Shown piece by piece: positions 7,471 to 14,146 of a stretch of 17,744 nt of DNA (position 1 is its first letter; the number at the start of each line of letters is the position of its first letter). The notes beneath the pieces are model-generated. The model was not told the origin of the DNA, ran no database searches, and saw only the letters and a list, made by a program, of their open reading frames with translations. The translations under genes were made by a program, and so were the position numbers. Location of the stretch: assembly GCA_900757495.1 (NCBI GenBank), contig CAAENX010000010.1, positions 1-17,744 of the forward strand. The letters run 5' to 3'. The DNA is from an uncultured Collinsella sp. (GTDB taxonomy: Bacteria; Actinomycetota; Coriobacteriia; Coriobacteriales; Coriobacteriaceae).

Positions 7471-7508
7471 GCGTGGCCTTTCATGTTTGCTATACTGCTA
7501 GCAGATAG
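7469..7508 (+). promoter_or_regulatory. Promoter and candidate operator of the toxin-antitoxin pair
   Basis: TTGCGT (7469-7474), a 16-base spacer and TATACT (7491-7496) form a good sigma-70-type promoter. The palindrome CTGCTAGCAG (7495-7504), extended by CTAT (7490-7493) and ATAG (7505-7508), covers the end of the -10 box and the likely start point. This is where a self-repressing antitoxin would bind. An AGAGGAG ribosome site follows at 7508-7514. Confidence 0.6.
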
Positions 7509-7520
7509 AGAGGAGCCGCT

Positions 7521-7865
7521 ATGGGTACAGCAACGGTGCAGCTCAACACGCGAATCGATCCTATGCTCAAGGCTGGTGGCGACGCGGTCCTAACTCGCAA
7601 TGGATTGGGGGCGAGCGATGCTATTCGTGCGCTTTGGGTCTATCTTGTCGAGCATCAAACGTTGCCGGGATTTATGGTGGCGGATAAGCGCGAGGCGCCC
7701 CGTGCGGAGAGCCTGGCCGAGCAGGGGTGTGGCCTAGCTTTTTCCTCGTTGGGGCTAAGCGCTTCGGATTTTGCGCCAGGTGGATCATCTGCGGAAGACT
7801 GGGATGCCGTACGAGATGATATGTATGACGCGATGATTGCCGACATCGAGGCGAATTGCCGATGA
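7521..7865 (+). CDS. RelB/DinJ-family antitoxin
   Basis: The 114-residue acidic protein begins with TVQLNTRIDPMLKAGGDAVL, then GLGASDAIRALWVYLVEHQTLP. This is the ribbon-helix-helix pattern of RelB/DinJ antitoxins, in which the first strand binds DNA and the two helices dimerise. The C-terminal part (about 52-114) is rich in Glu, Asp, Ser and Ala and is the expected toxin-wrapping region. The ATG at 7521 follows AGAGGAG. Its last four bases overlap the downstream gene (ATGA), the usual arrangement for coupled antitoxin and toxin. DinJ-type antitoxins usually pair with RelE/YafQ toxins, but here the partner is a PIN-domain protein. It probably represses its own promoter through the palindrome at 7490-7508. 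Confidence 0.8.
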   Translation: MGTATVQLNTRIDPMLKAGGDAVLTRNGLGASDAIRALWVYLVEHQTLPGFMVADKREAPRAESLAEQGCGLAFSSLGLSASDFAPGGSSAEDWDAVRDDMYDAMIADIEANCR

Positions 7866-8329
7866 TCGAGGCAAAACGCCTGCTTGTAGATACGAACGTT
7901 TGGCTCGATTATTACCTGCAAGAGGGGGCATTCGACGAAGCGAAGAGATTGGTTGAACTGGCCGAGGCGGGAAAGATCGACCTTCTTTATGCGCCCACGA
8001 CGGCAAAGGATGTGTTCTACATTTTGCCTCGGCGTCTAGCCCGGCGGAATGCGAACGGGATTAGCGTGTCGTTTGCCTCGGCGTCATGGGCCTGCATCGA
8101 GCATATGATGCAGGTAGCAACGGCCTCTCCACTTTCGTTGGCAGAGTGCGAGATGGCACGCATGCTTGGCAAGCGTATGCCGGATCTTGAAGACAACCTC
8201 ATCATTGCTTCGGGCGAGACGGCAGATGTTGACTACGTGGTCACGAGCGACCGGCGCATGTTGGAGGCGATGCCCGAGGTTTGCCTGACGCCCGCGCGTG
8301 CACTCGAGATGATCGGGATCCTCGACTAA
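7862..8329 (+). CDS. PIN-domain toxin (VapC-like ribonuclease)
   Basis: The 155-residue protein has the acidic layout of PIN-domain nucleases: Asp10 in LLVDTNVWLDYY, a central acidic residue (Asp50 or Glu95), Asp108 and Asp111 in DLEDNLIIASGE, and Asp130 in VVTSDRRML. Such proteins cut RNA using metal ions held by these acids. The ATG at 7862 overlaps the antitoxin stop codon (ATGA), so the pair is co-translated. The frame could be read from a TTG at 7856, but the ATG overlap is much more likely. The target RNA cannot be inferred. It is somewhat longer than typical VapC (about 130 residues). The PIN assignment is confident; the toxin role is inferred from its partner. Confidence 0.82.
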   Translation: MIEAKRLLVDTNVWLDYYLQEGAFDEAKRLVELAEAGKIDLLYAPTTAKDVFYILPRRLARRNANGISVSFASASWACIEHMMQVATASPLSLAECEMARMLGKRMPDLEDNLIIASGETADVDYVVTSDRRMLEAMPEVCLTPARALEMIGILD

Positions 8330-8394
8330 CCTTGTCTGTCTGGTTTCGCTATCATATGGGGCAATGTGAACCCCATGCAACTTTGGAGGACGGT

Positions 8395-8862
8395 ATGGCG
8401 GATAACGCCGAGGCGCTTTTCTCGCCTGAGCTGGTGTTTTTTGATTGGGAGTGTGCGACGCCGGATGAGGTGTTCGCGCGGCTCGAGGGCGAGCTTGCCC
8501 CGCGCGGCTACATTGCCGACGGTTGGCTCGACGCCGTTCGCGCGCGCGAGGATGCCTATCCCACGGGTCTTGCCATGCCGGCGGCAAACATTGCCATTCC
8601 GCATACCGATCCGGGGTTTGTGGCCAAGCCCTATATCGCAGTGGTGAAGCCCGCTACGCCCGTGACATTTAACGCTATGGCTGGCATGGGCGCTCCGGTG
8701 CCGGCGCAGATCGTCATCAACCTGGGCATCGCCGAGCCGGGCGGCCAGGTCGAGGCCCTGCAGGCGCTCATGAACATCTTTATGGACGCCGATGCCGCAG
8801 CCGACGTGCTCGGCCAGACCACGCCCCAGGGCATGGTCGACGCCATCCGCCGCCACTTCTAA
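8395..8862 (+). CDS. PTS sugar-specific EIIA, fructose/galactitol type
   Basis: The 155-residue protein is a phosphocarrier of the phosphotransferase system. The active-site histidine is His70 in ANIAIPHTDP, preceded by REDAYPTGLAMP, the normal order in the EIIA-Fru/GatA fold. VNLGIAEPGGQVEALQALMNIF is the usual C-terminal helix region. GatA is the closest match by eye. No EIIB, EIIC or sugar-metabolism gene is adjacent, so it is an orphan subunit that may serve a transporter elsewhere or be regulatory. The ATG at 8395 has GGAGGA (8385-8390) 4 bases upstream; the frame is open from 8281 but that part overlaps the toxin gene. The likely promoter lies in the short gap after the toxin gene (TATCAT at 8350-8355). 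Confidence 0.85.
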   Translation: MADNAEALFSPELVFFDWECATPDEVFARLEGELAPRGYIADGWLDAVRAREDAYPTGLAMPAANIAIPHTDPGFVAKPYIAVVKPATPVTFNAMAGMGAPVPAQIVINLGIAEPGGQVEALQALMNIFMDADAAADVLGQTTPQGMVDAIRRHF

Positions 8863-8875
8863 GGTGGGGCTGAGT

Positions 8876-8995
8876 CGGCACTTGGGGACGTTCCTTTTCT
8901 GCCGGCAGTAAGGGACAGTCCCCAAGTGCCGGCACATAAAGAACGTCCCCAACTGCCAAGTGCCACATCTGTCCCCTTTGCACCAAAATGGTGCA
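8876..8995. repeat. Mosaic of REP-like palindromes
   Basis: The 224-base gap 8863-9086 holds no gene. A 14-bp arm (8876-8889) pairs exactly with 8918-8931. The same region also pairs with 8938-8952 (15 bp, one mismatch), so two right arms compete for one left arm. Nested inside are TGCCGGCA (8900-8907) and GGGACAGTCCC (8912-8922). A separate hairpin, TGCACCA/TGGTGCA with an AAA loop, lies at 8979-8995, flanked by CTGTCCCC and TTGTCCCC. This is the layout of bacterial interspersed mosaic elements. Confidence 0.65.
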
Positions 8996-9086
8996 GATTA
9001 ACTTGTCCCCCATGTGCCAGGTGTGTCGCGGGGGCCGCGTTGTGACACAATGGCGTTTGTTCGATTCGTGATGCGAAAGGCCAACT

Positions 9087-10307
9087 ATGGCAAACAAGAA
9101 AAAGAACTCCGAGGTCGCGCCGACGCCCGAGCAGCAGGCTCGCGCTGCCTCCAGCTCTCGTAAGAAGCAGCGCAAGACGTACGTGTCTAAGACCGTCAAG
9201 ATCGTTCTGGTGGTCATCGGCGTGCTGGCGATGCTGCTTTCCGTCTCGGCCATGGCGTGCTCCGGCCTTATGTCGCAGGCAGAGGATACCTCGGGCTACA
9301 AGCTTACCGGCGGTGTGGCTGCCACTATCAACGGCACCAACCTCACCGAGGACACCGTGACCAAGCAGATCATGAGCATGCGCACGTCTTACGGCTACAC
9401 CAAGGACAAGGACTGGGCGCAGTATCTGGTCGACAACGACCTCACGCCCAAGAAGTACCGCAAGCAACTCATCGACTCCTACACGCAGCAGATTCTGCTT
9501 CAACAGGCACAGAAGGAGAACGGCGTGACGGTGTCGGACGAGGAGGTCGAGAAGGCTTGGAAGGACGCGTGCAAGAGCGCGGGCGGTGCCAAGGCCTTTA
9601 AGAAGACCCTCAAGACCTACGGCTACACCGAAGACACCTATAAGAGCTCGCTCAAGGAGAGCCTGGCGCAGCAAAAGCTCAAAGATGCCGTGGCGCCCAC
9701 CAGCAAGCCCAAGGACAGCGAGATCGTCGATTACATCAACGAGAACCTGTCGAAGTACAACGATGCCCGCCGCTCGTCGAACATCCTGATCAAGGTTGAT
9801 TCCGATGCGTCCGATGAGGACAAGGCTGCCGCCAAGGCTAAGGCGCAGGAGTGCCTGAACAAGATCAACTCCGGCGAGCTGAGCTTTGAAGACGCCGTGA
9901 AGCAGTATTCCGACGACACCGGCTCCAAGGAGAAGAAGGGTGACGTGGGCTGGGACAAGCTCACCACCTTTGTCGACAGCTACCAGACGGCACTCGAGGG
10001 GCTCAACAAGGGCGATGTGAGCGACGTGGTCGAGTCGACGTACGGCTATCACATTATCAAGTGCACCGACTACTTCCATGTCGATAGCCAGGTCGATGAT
10101 ATCAAGCAGGTACCCAAGGCCATCAAGAAGTACGTCTCCAACGTGGTGAAGACGCAGGCGGCCAGCACTGCATATAGCGAGTGGCTTGAGCAGTACAAGA
10201 AGGATGCCGACATCACCGTCAACCCCATGTCCAAAGACGTGCCATACAACGTCAGTCTGAAGGGCGTCACCAAGAGTTCGACCGACGATTCGTCGACGAC
10301 TGAGTAA
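9087..10307 (+). CDS. Membrane-anchored peptidyl-prolyl isomerase (PrsA/SurA-like, PpiC domain)
   Basis: The 406-residue protein has a basic cytoplasmic head (1-35), one hydrophobic segment (about 36-58) ending in AMACSG, and an extracytoplasmic part. A SurA/PrsA-type N-terminal chaperone region (about 75-225) is Lys/Glu rich. The parvulin domain (about 228-326) starts with SSNILIKVD, contains KKGDVGWDKLTTFVD and ends with STYGYHIIKC, all typical of PpiC. Such proteins help secreted proteins fold at the outer face of the membrane. Cys58 is near the end of the helix, but the preceding AMA is a poor lipobox. The protein is therefore probably either a signal-anchor protein or an atypical lipoprotein. 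A Ser/Thr-rich tail ends it. The ATG at 9087 follows GAAAGG. TTGTGACACAA (9040-9050) upstream is a palindrome that could regulate it. Confidence 0.85.
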   Translation: MANKKKNSEVAPTPEQQARAASSSRKKQRKTYVSKTVKIVLVVIGVLAMLLSVSAMACSGLMSQAEDTSGYKLTGGVAATINGTNLTEDTVTKQIMSMRTSYGYTKDKDWAQYLVDNDLTPKKYRKQLIDSYTQQILLQQAQKENGVTVSDEEVEKAWKDACKSAGGAKAFKKTLKTYGYTEDTYKSSLKESLAQQKLKDAVAPTSKPKDSEIVDYINENLSKYNDARRSSNILIKVDSDASDEDKAAAKAKAQECLNKINSGELSFEDAVKQYSDDTGSKEKKGDVGWDKLTTFVDSYQTALEGLNKGDVSDVVESTYGYHIIKCTDYFHVDSQVDDIKQVPKAIKKYVSNVVKTQAASTAYSEWLEQYKKDADITVNPMSKDVPYNVSLKGVTKSSTDDSSTTE

Positions 10308-10361
10308 TCATGGGGCGGTGCTCGCGCAAGTGCCGCCCACGCTATTAGAGAGGATTTGCAG

Positions 10362-10805
10362 ATGACCAACGAAGAGCTGCAGAAGGAAATGATCGCGGCC
10401 ATGAAGGCCAAGGACAAGGTTCGCCTGTCCATCATCCGTCAGGTTAAGGCCGAGGTGAAGAATATCGAGGTCAACGAGCGCCGCGATGTGACCGAGGAAG
10501 ACGTCAACAGCATGATCAAGCGTCTGATCAAGCAGACGAGCGAGACGCTGGAGATGTCCATCAAGGCCGGCACCGACCAAGAGCGTACCGACAACCTGAC
10601 CGAGCAGGTCAAGATTCTGGAGAGCCTGCTGCCCGCGCAGGTTTCGGGCGAGGAGCTCGAGGCTCTGATTGAGCAGGTCATCGCCGAGCTGGGCGCCACG
10701 TCCAAGAAGCAGATGGGCCAGGTCATGGGAGCACTCGGCAAGGCCACCGGCGGCAACTTCGACAAGCCGGCAGCGGCAAAGATCGTCGGCGCAAAATTGG
10801 CGTAA
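10362..10805 (+). CDS. yqeY: GatB/YqeY-domain protein
   Basis: The 147-residue protein is a stand-alone YqeY: an N-terminal helical bundle with MKAKDKVRLSIIRQVKAEVKN (14-34), then a C-terminal part with LPAQVSGEELEALIEQVIAEL and KKQMGQVMGALGKATGG (about 115-131). The same domain forms the tRNA-binding tail of the amidotransferase subunit GatB, but the role of the free protein is not well defined. The ATG at 10362 has AGAGAGGA (10346-10353) 8 bases upstream; an in-frame TTG at 10356 is too close to it. It lies 54 bases after the foldase gene and is followed by a strong terminator, so the two probably form a transcription unit. Confidence 0.93.
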   Translation: MTNEELQKEMIAAMKAKDKVRLSIIRQVKAEVKNIEVNERRDVTEEDVNSMIKRLIKQTSETLEMSIKAGTDQERTDNLTEQVKILESLLPAQVSGEELEALIEQVIAELGATSKKQMGQVMGALGKATGGNFDKPAAAKIVGAKLA

Positions 10806-10833
10806 GTGCCGGCCGACACATAGTTGATGTTGA

Positions 10834-10866
10834 GGGGCGCTGACCACGAGGTCGCGCCCCTTTTTT
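10834..10866 (+). terminator. Intrinsic terminator after yqeY
   Basis: GGGGCGCTGAC (10834-10844) pairs with GTCGCGCCCC (10851-10860) with a one-base bulge, and TTTTTT follows. A long REP-like palindrome begins 15 bases further on. Confidence 0.92.
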
Positions 10867-10880
10867 GATGGCAGCTGAAG

Positions 10881-10955
10881 GGCACTCATTGGGGACAGAC
10901 TTAAATGAGTGCCCGCTCATTGGGTGCTCATTTAAGTCTGTCCCCAATGAGTGCC
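10881..10955. repeat. Long nested palindrome (29-bp perfect arms)
   Basis: Bases 10881-10909 and 10927-10955 are exact reverse complements, and the pairing continues inward with two mismatches. The left half also folds on itself: GGCACTCAT (10881-10889) with ATGAGTGCC (10905-10913). Both halves carry TTGGGGACAGAC or its complement. Another ATGAGTG copy lies at 10959-10965. There is no T-run and no gene. It looks like a REP/BIME-type element placed between a terminator and the ABC-importer promoter. Confidence 0.8.
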
Positions 10956-11027
10956 TAATGAGTGGGTGGAAGATTGCGGGTTCTTTACGGGAATGTAGTG
11001 TGGGCTGCGGGAACGTGGTTCTTTCCG

Positions 11028-11033
11028 TACAAT
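11028..11033 (+). promoter_or_regulatory. Candidate -10 box for the ABC importer operon
   Basis: TACAAT at 11028-11033 lies 35 bases before the ATPase start. The sequence 17 bases upstream (CTGCGG) is a poor -35, so an activator or a different factor may be needed. This is the only plausible promoter visible in the gap 10966-11068. Confidence 0.4.
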
Positions 11034-11068
11034 AGTTCAACTCGTGTAAACGCAGGGAAGGGACATTC

Positions 11069-11800
11069 ATGGCAGACATGATCGAGATCAAGCATCTCAA
11101 CAAGTACTTTGGCGACCTGCATGTGCTCAAAGATATCAATCTCACCGTCAAGCGCGGCGAGAAGCTCGTAATGATCGGGCCTTCCGGCTCGGGCAAGTCG
11201 ACGCTCATCCGTTGCGTCGACTATCTGGAGGAGCCCACGTCGGGCGAGGTCATCATCGACGGTACGCCGCTTACCAAAAAGAATCACCTGGAGATGGCTC
11301 GCAAGTATAGTTCCATGGTGTTTCAGCAGTTCAACCTGTATCCCAACATGACGGTGCTGGGCAACCTGACGCTCGCGCCCATCAAGCTACAAAAGAAGAG
11401 CAAGGAGGAGGCGACCGAGATCGCCATCGCTGCGCTCAAGCGCGTTGGCATGGCGCATAAGGCTGGCGAGTATCCGCAGAATCTCTCGGGTGGCCAGCAG
11501 CAGCGCATCGCCATCGCCCGTGCCCTGTGCACCAAGCAGCCCATTATCCTGTTTGACGAGCCGACTTCGGCGCTCGACCCCGAGATGGTCCAGGAGGTTC
11601 TGGACGTTATGATTGAGCTCGCGCAGGAGGACATCACCATGATCTGCGTGACGCATGAGATGGGCTTTGCGCGCCAGGTGGCCGACCGCGTCATCTTTAT
11701 GGAGGACGGCCGCATTCTGGAGGAGGGCACGCCCGAGCACTTCTTCGATAACCCCGAGAACCCGCGCTGCCGCGAGTTCCTGTCCAAGATTCTGCACTAG
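11069..11800 (+). CDS. Polar amino-acid ABC transporter ATP-binding protein
   Basis: The 243-residue ATPase has all expected motifs: Walker A GPSGSGKST (37-45), Q-loop FQQFNL (85-90), signature LSGGQQQR (139-146), Walker B ILFDEP (160-165) with the D-loop SALD, and the switch histidine His196 in THEMGFA. The GlnQ/HisP type is indicated by FQQFNLYPNMTVLGNLTLAP and MEDGRILEEGTPEHFF. It powers uptake by the two permeases at 12710 and 13460. The ATG at 11069 has GGGAAGGGA (11055-11063) upstream. The binding-protein gene starts 8 bases after its stop, so this is the first gene of the operon. The substrate cannot be told from the sequence. Confidence 0.95.
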   Translation: MADMIEIKHLNKYFGDLHVLKDINLTVKRGEKLVMIGPSGSGKSTLIRCVDYLEEPTSGEVIIDGTPLTKKNHLEMARKYSSMVFQQFNLYPNMTVLGNLTLAPIKLQKKSKEEATEIAIAALKRVGMAHKAGEYPQNLSGGQQQRIAIARALCTKQPIILFDEPTSALDPEMVQEVLDVMIELAQEDITMICVTHEMGFARQVADRVIFMEDGRILEEGTPEHFFDNPENPRCREFLSKILH

Positions 11801-11808
11801 GCGCGGTG

Positions 11809-12684
11809 ATGGACATGACGGATATGACGAGGGCGGCCGTGTCGCGCCGTCACTTTTTGCAGCTGGTTGGCGCCGGCATGCTTGCGCTGACGGGGACCGC
11901 GCTTACCGGTTGCGGTAACTCCGCCAGCGGCGAGGGCTCCGACAAGGGGTCTAAGCTTGCGGCCATTAAGTCGCGCGGCCATCTGAATGCCGGCGTTAAG
12001 AAGGATGTTCCCGGTTACGGCTATTACGACACCGCCAAGGGCCGCTTTGAGGGCATGGAAGTCGATTTGTGCTACCAGATCGCCGCTGCCGTCTTTGGCG
12101 TGAGCTACAAGGAGGCCCGCGCCCAGGAGCTTGTCGAGTTCACCGATGTAACGCCCAAGACGCGCGGTCCGCTGATCGATAACGGCCAGCTCGATGTGGT
12201 TGCGGCGACCTACACCATCACCGACGAGCGCAAGAAGAGCTGGGATTTCTCGACGCCGTACCGTACCGACTACGTGGGACTCATGGTCAAGAAGCGTTCG
12301 GGCTTCACCTCGATTGAGGACCTGGACGGCAAGGTCATCGGCGTGAGCCAGGGTGCCACCACGCAGGGCCTGATCGAGCAGATGATCAAGGACAACGGCT
12401 TTAGCTGCAAGCCCGAGTTTAGGGCCTTTAGCGGCTACCCCATCATCAAGAGCTCGCTCGACGCCGGCAATATCGACGTCTTTGCCATGGACCGCTCCAC
12501 GCTGGCCGGTTACATGAACGAGACCGTTGAGCTGTTGCAGCCCGAGGTCAAGTTTGGCGAGCAGGGCTACGGCGTGGCGACCAAGAAGGGCTGCGACCTT
12601 TCGGCCGTGGTCGATCAGGTGATTTGCGATCGTCTGGCCGACGGCTGGCTCGACCAAGAGGTCAAGACCTGGGGTCTTGTATAG
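11809..12684 (+). CDS. Amino-acid ABC transporter solute-binding lipoprotein with twin-arginine signal
   Basis: The 291-residue protein is a family 3 binding protein. The N-terminus has SRRHFLQ (12-18), a twin-arginine motif, then a hydrophobic stretch and the lipobox LTGC with Cys35. It is therefore probably exported folded by Tat and then lipid-anchored. The mature part shows GRFEGMEVDLCYQIAAAVFG, DNGQLDVVAATYTITDERKKSWDFSTPY (the standard ligand-binding block), SIEDLDGKVIGVSQGATTQ and AGNIDVFAMDRSTL. It delivers a polar amino acid to the two permeases. The exact start is uncertain: ATGs at 11809, 11815 and 11824 and a GTG at 11806 all keep the signal, and none has a strong ribosome site. 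Translation is probably coupled to the ATPase gene 8 bases upstream. Confidence 0.92.
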   Translation: MDMTDMTRAAVSRRHFLQLVGAGMLALTGTALTGCGNSASGEGSDKGSKLAAIKSRGHLNAGVKKDVPGYGYYDTAKGRFEGMEVDLCYQIAAAVFGVSYKEARAQELVEFTDVTPKTRGPLIDNGQLDVVAATYTITDERKKSWDFSTPYRTDYVGLMVKKRSGFTSIEDLDGKVIGVSQGATTQGLIEQMIKDNGFSCKPEFRAFSGYPIIKSSLDAGNIDVFAMDRSTLAGYMNETVELLQPEVKFGEQGYGVATKKGCDLSAVVDQVICDRLADGWLDQEVKTWGLV

Positions 12685-12709
12685 GCGCATCGTCCAAGGA
12701 AGGAATCAA

Positions 12710-13456
12710 ATGCTCGAAGGATTATTTGACGCCGACCGTTGGTCGACGACATTTCAAAACATGGGGCCCTTCTGGGAGGGCTTTGGCGTGACGCTACAGG
12801 TGGTCGTTGCCGGTCTGCTGCTGTCGCTGGTGCTGGGCACGCTGCTGGGCGTGTTCTCTACCACCCGTTCGCGCGTGCTGCGCGCCATAAGCCGCGTGTA
12901 CGTGGAGTTTTACCAGAACACCCCGTTGCCCGTGCAGGTGCTCTTTATGTACATGGCTGGTCCGCAGTTTTTGCAGGCCATAACCGGTGCCGACCAGCCG
13001 GTGCGCATCGCGCCGTTCGTGCTGGGCTTCTTGGGCGTGGGCCTGTATCACGCGGCCTACATCTCGGAGGTCATCCGCACCGGTATCGAGGCCGTTCCGC
13101 GTGGTCAGATGGAGGCGGCGCAGAGCCAGGGCTTCACCCGTGCGCAGGCCTACTGGTACATCGTGCTGCCCCAGACGTTCAAGATCATCCTGCCGCCGCT
13201 GTGCAACCAGGCGCTCAACCTGGTCAAGAACACGTCGGTGCTCGCACTCGTGGCCGGCGGCGACCTTATGTATCGTTCCGACAACTTTGTGAGTCTGTAC
13301 GGGTACCTGCAGGGATACATCGTCTGCTGCCTTATGTACTTCATCATCTGCTTTCCGCTCGCCATGCTGGTGCAGTGGCTCGAGCGCCGCTCCAAGGAGC
13401 GTCCGCGCGGCGTGAGCCTCGCCGAGCTGGGGCTCGACAACGTAGAGGAGGCCTAG
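12710..13456 (+). CDS. Polar amino-acid ABC transporter permease 1
   Basis: The 248-residue protein is a HisM/GlnP-type permease with about five membrane segments (roughly 25-50, 70-90, 100-118, 160-185 and 205-230). The EAA loop that docks with the ATPase reads EAAQSQGFTRAQAYWYIVLPQTFKIILPP. VEFYQNTPLPVQVLFMY and YISEVIRTGIEAVPRGQ are family blocks. The ATG at 12710 follows AAGGAAGGAA; the frame is open from 12677 but the extra residues are basic and unlike the family. It lies 25 bases after the binding-protein gene and 3 bases before the second permease. Confidence 0.94.
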   Translation: MLEGLFDADRWSTTFQNMGPFWEGFGVTLQVVVAGLLLSLVLGTLLGVFSTTRSRVLRAISRVYVEFYQNTPLPVQVLFMYMAGPQFLQAITGADQPVRIAPFVLGFLGVGLYHAAYISEVIRTGIEAVPRGQMEAAQSQGFTRAQAYWYIVLPQTFKIILPPLCNQALNLVKNTSVLALVAGGDLMYRSDNFVSLYGYLQGYIVCCLMYFIICFPLAMLVQWLERRSKERPRGVSLAELGLDNVEEA

Positions 13457-13459
13457 CGC

Positions 13460-14098
13460 ATGGAAATCTTCAACGCGACCAACCTGCTCTACATTTGGGG
13501 CGGCTTTGTTAAGACCATCGAGATCTCGGCGCTGTCGATCTTTTTCTCGCTCATCTTTGGCACGGTGCTGGCGCTCGTTAAAAGCTATGCGCCCCGCCCG
13601 TTCCGTATTTTGGTGAGCGCCTATATCGAGCTGTTCCGTTGCACGCCGAACCTGCTGTGGATCCTATTTATCTACTTTACGGTGCAGGGTTTGGACATTG
13701 TGATTTCGACCATCGCCTTTACGCTGTTTACCAGCGCAGTTATGGCCGAGATTGTGCGCGGCGGCCTCAACTCGATTCCGCGCGGCCAGTTTGAGGCAGC
13801 GCAGAGCCAGGGCTTCGGCTTCTTTGCCACCATGCGCTACATCATTCTGCCGCAGACGTTTAAGACGATCATTCCGGCGCTGTTTAGCCAGTGCACGACC
13901 GTCATCAAGGACAGCTCGTATCTTTCGGGTATTAACGTGGCCGAGCTCATGTACACGGCAAATGTCGTGATGGCCCACGCGATCGACCTGTCGCAGGTGC
14001 TTATGCTCTACGGCCTGGTGTTTGCGATGTACTTTGTGCTCAACTTTGGTATCTCGTTGCTGGTTCGCGCATATCAGAGGCGAATGGTGGCAGCGTAG
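13460..14098 (+). CDS. Polar amino-acid ABC transporter permease 2
   Basis: The 212-residue protein is the second HisQ/GlnP-type permease, so the channel is probably a heterodimer with permease 1. It has a first membrane helix at about 15-37, the block IELFRCTPNLLWILFIYF, and the EAA loop EAAQSQGFGFFATMRYIILPQTFKTIIPAL. TTVIKDSSYLSGINVAELMY is the usual region after it. The ATG at 13460 uses GAGGAGG (13444-13450), which sits inside the end of permease 1, so the two are coupled. A hairpin and the cytidylate-kinase-like gene follow. Confidence 0.94.
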   Translation: MEIFNATNLLYIWGGFVKTIEISALSIFFSLIFGTVLALVKSYAPRPFRILVSAYIELFRCTPNLLWILFIYFTVQGLDIVISTIAFTLFTSAVMAEIVRGGLNSIPRGQFEAAQSQGFGFFATMRYIILPQTFKTIIPALFSQCTTVIKDSSYLSGINVAELMYTANVVMAHAIDLSQVLMLYGLVFAMYFVLNFGISLLVRAYQRRMVAA

Positions 14099-14100
14099 AA

Positions 14101-14129
14101 TGTGGCAAAGGGACAGCCCCTTTGTCACA
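14101..14129 (+). repeat. Hairpin with GGGACAG core between permease 2 and the kinase-like gene
   Basis: Bases 14101-14112 pair with 14118-14129 with one G-U and a 5-base loop (ACAGC). No T-run follows, and the ribosome site AGAAAGGA starts within 5 bases of its end. It could reduce read-through or alter translation of the next gene. The core resembles the palindromes at 5421, 8876 and 10881. Confidence 0.6.
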
Positions 14130-14146
14130 TAGAGAAAGGAATCGCG

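Noticed and set aside
8859..10079. A 406-residue open frame on the - strand
   Set aside because: It is antisense to the PrsA-like gene, which has clear motifs. The frame is open because of GC-rich third positions and shows no family match or ribosome site.
10966..11068. T-box or other leader riboswitch before the ABC importer
   Set aside because: No T-box sequence or conserved core was seen. The gap is short and holds only a promoter-like TACAAT.
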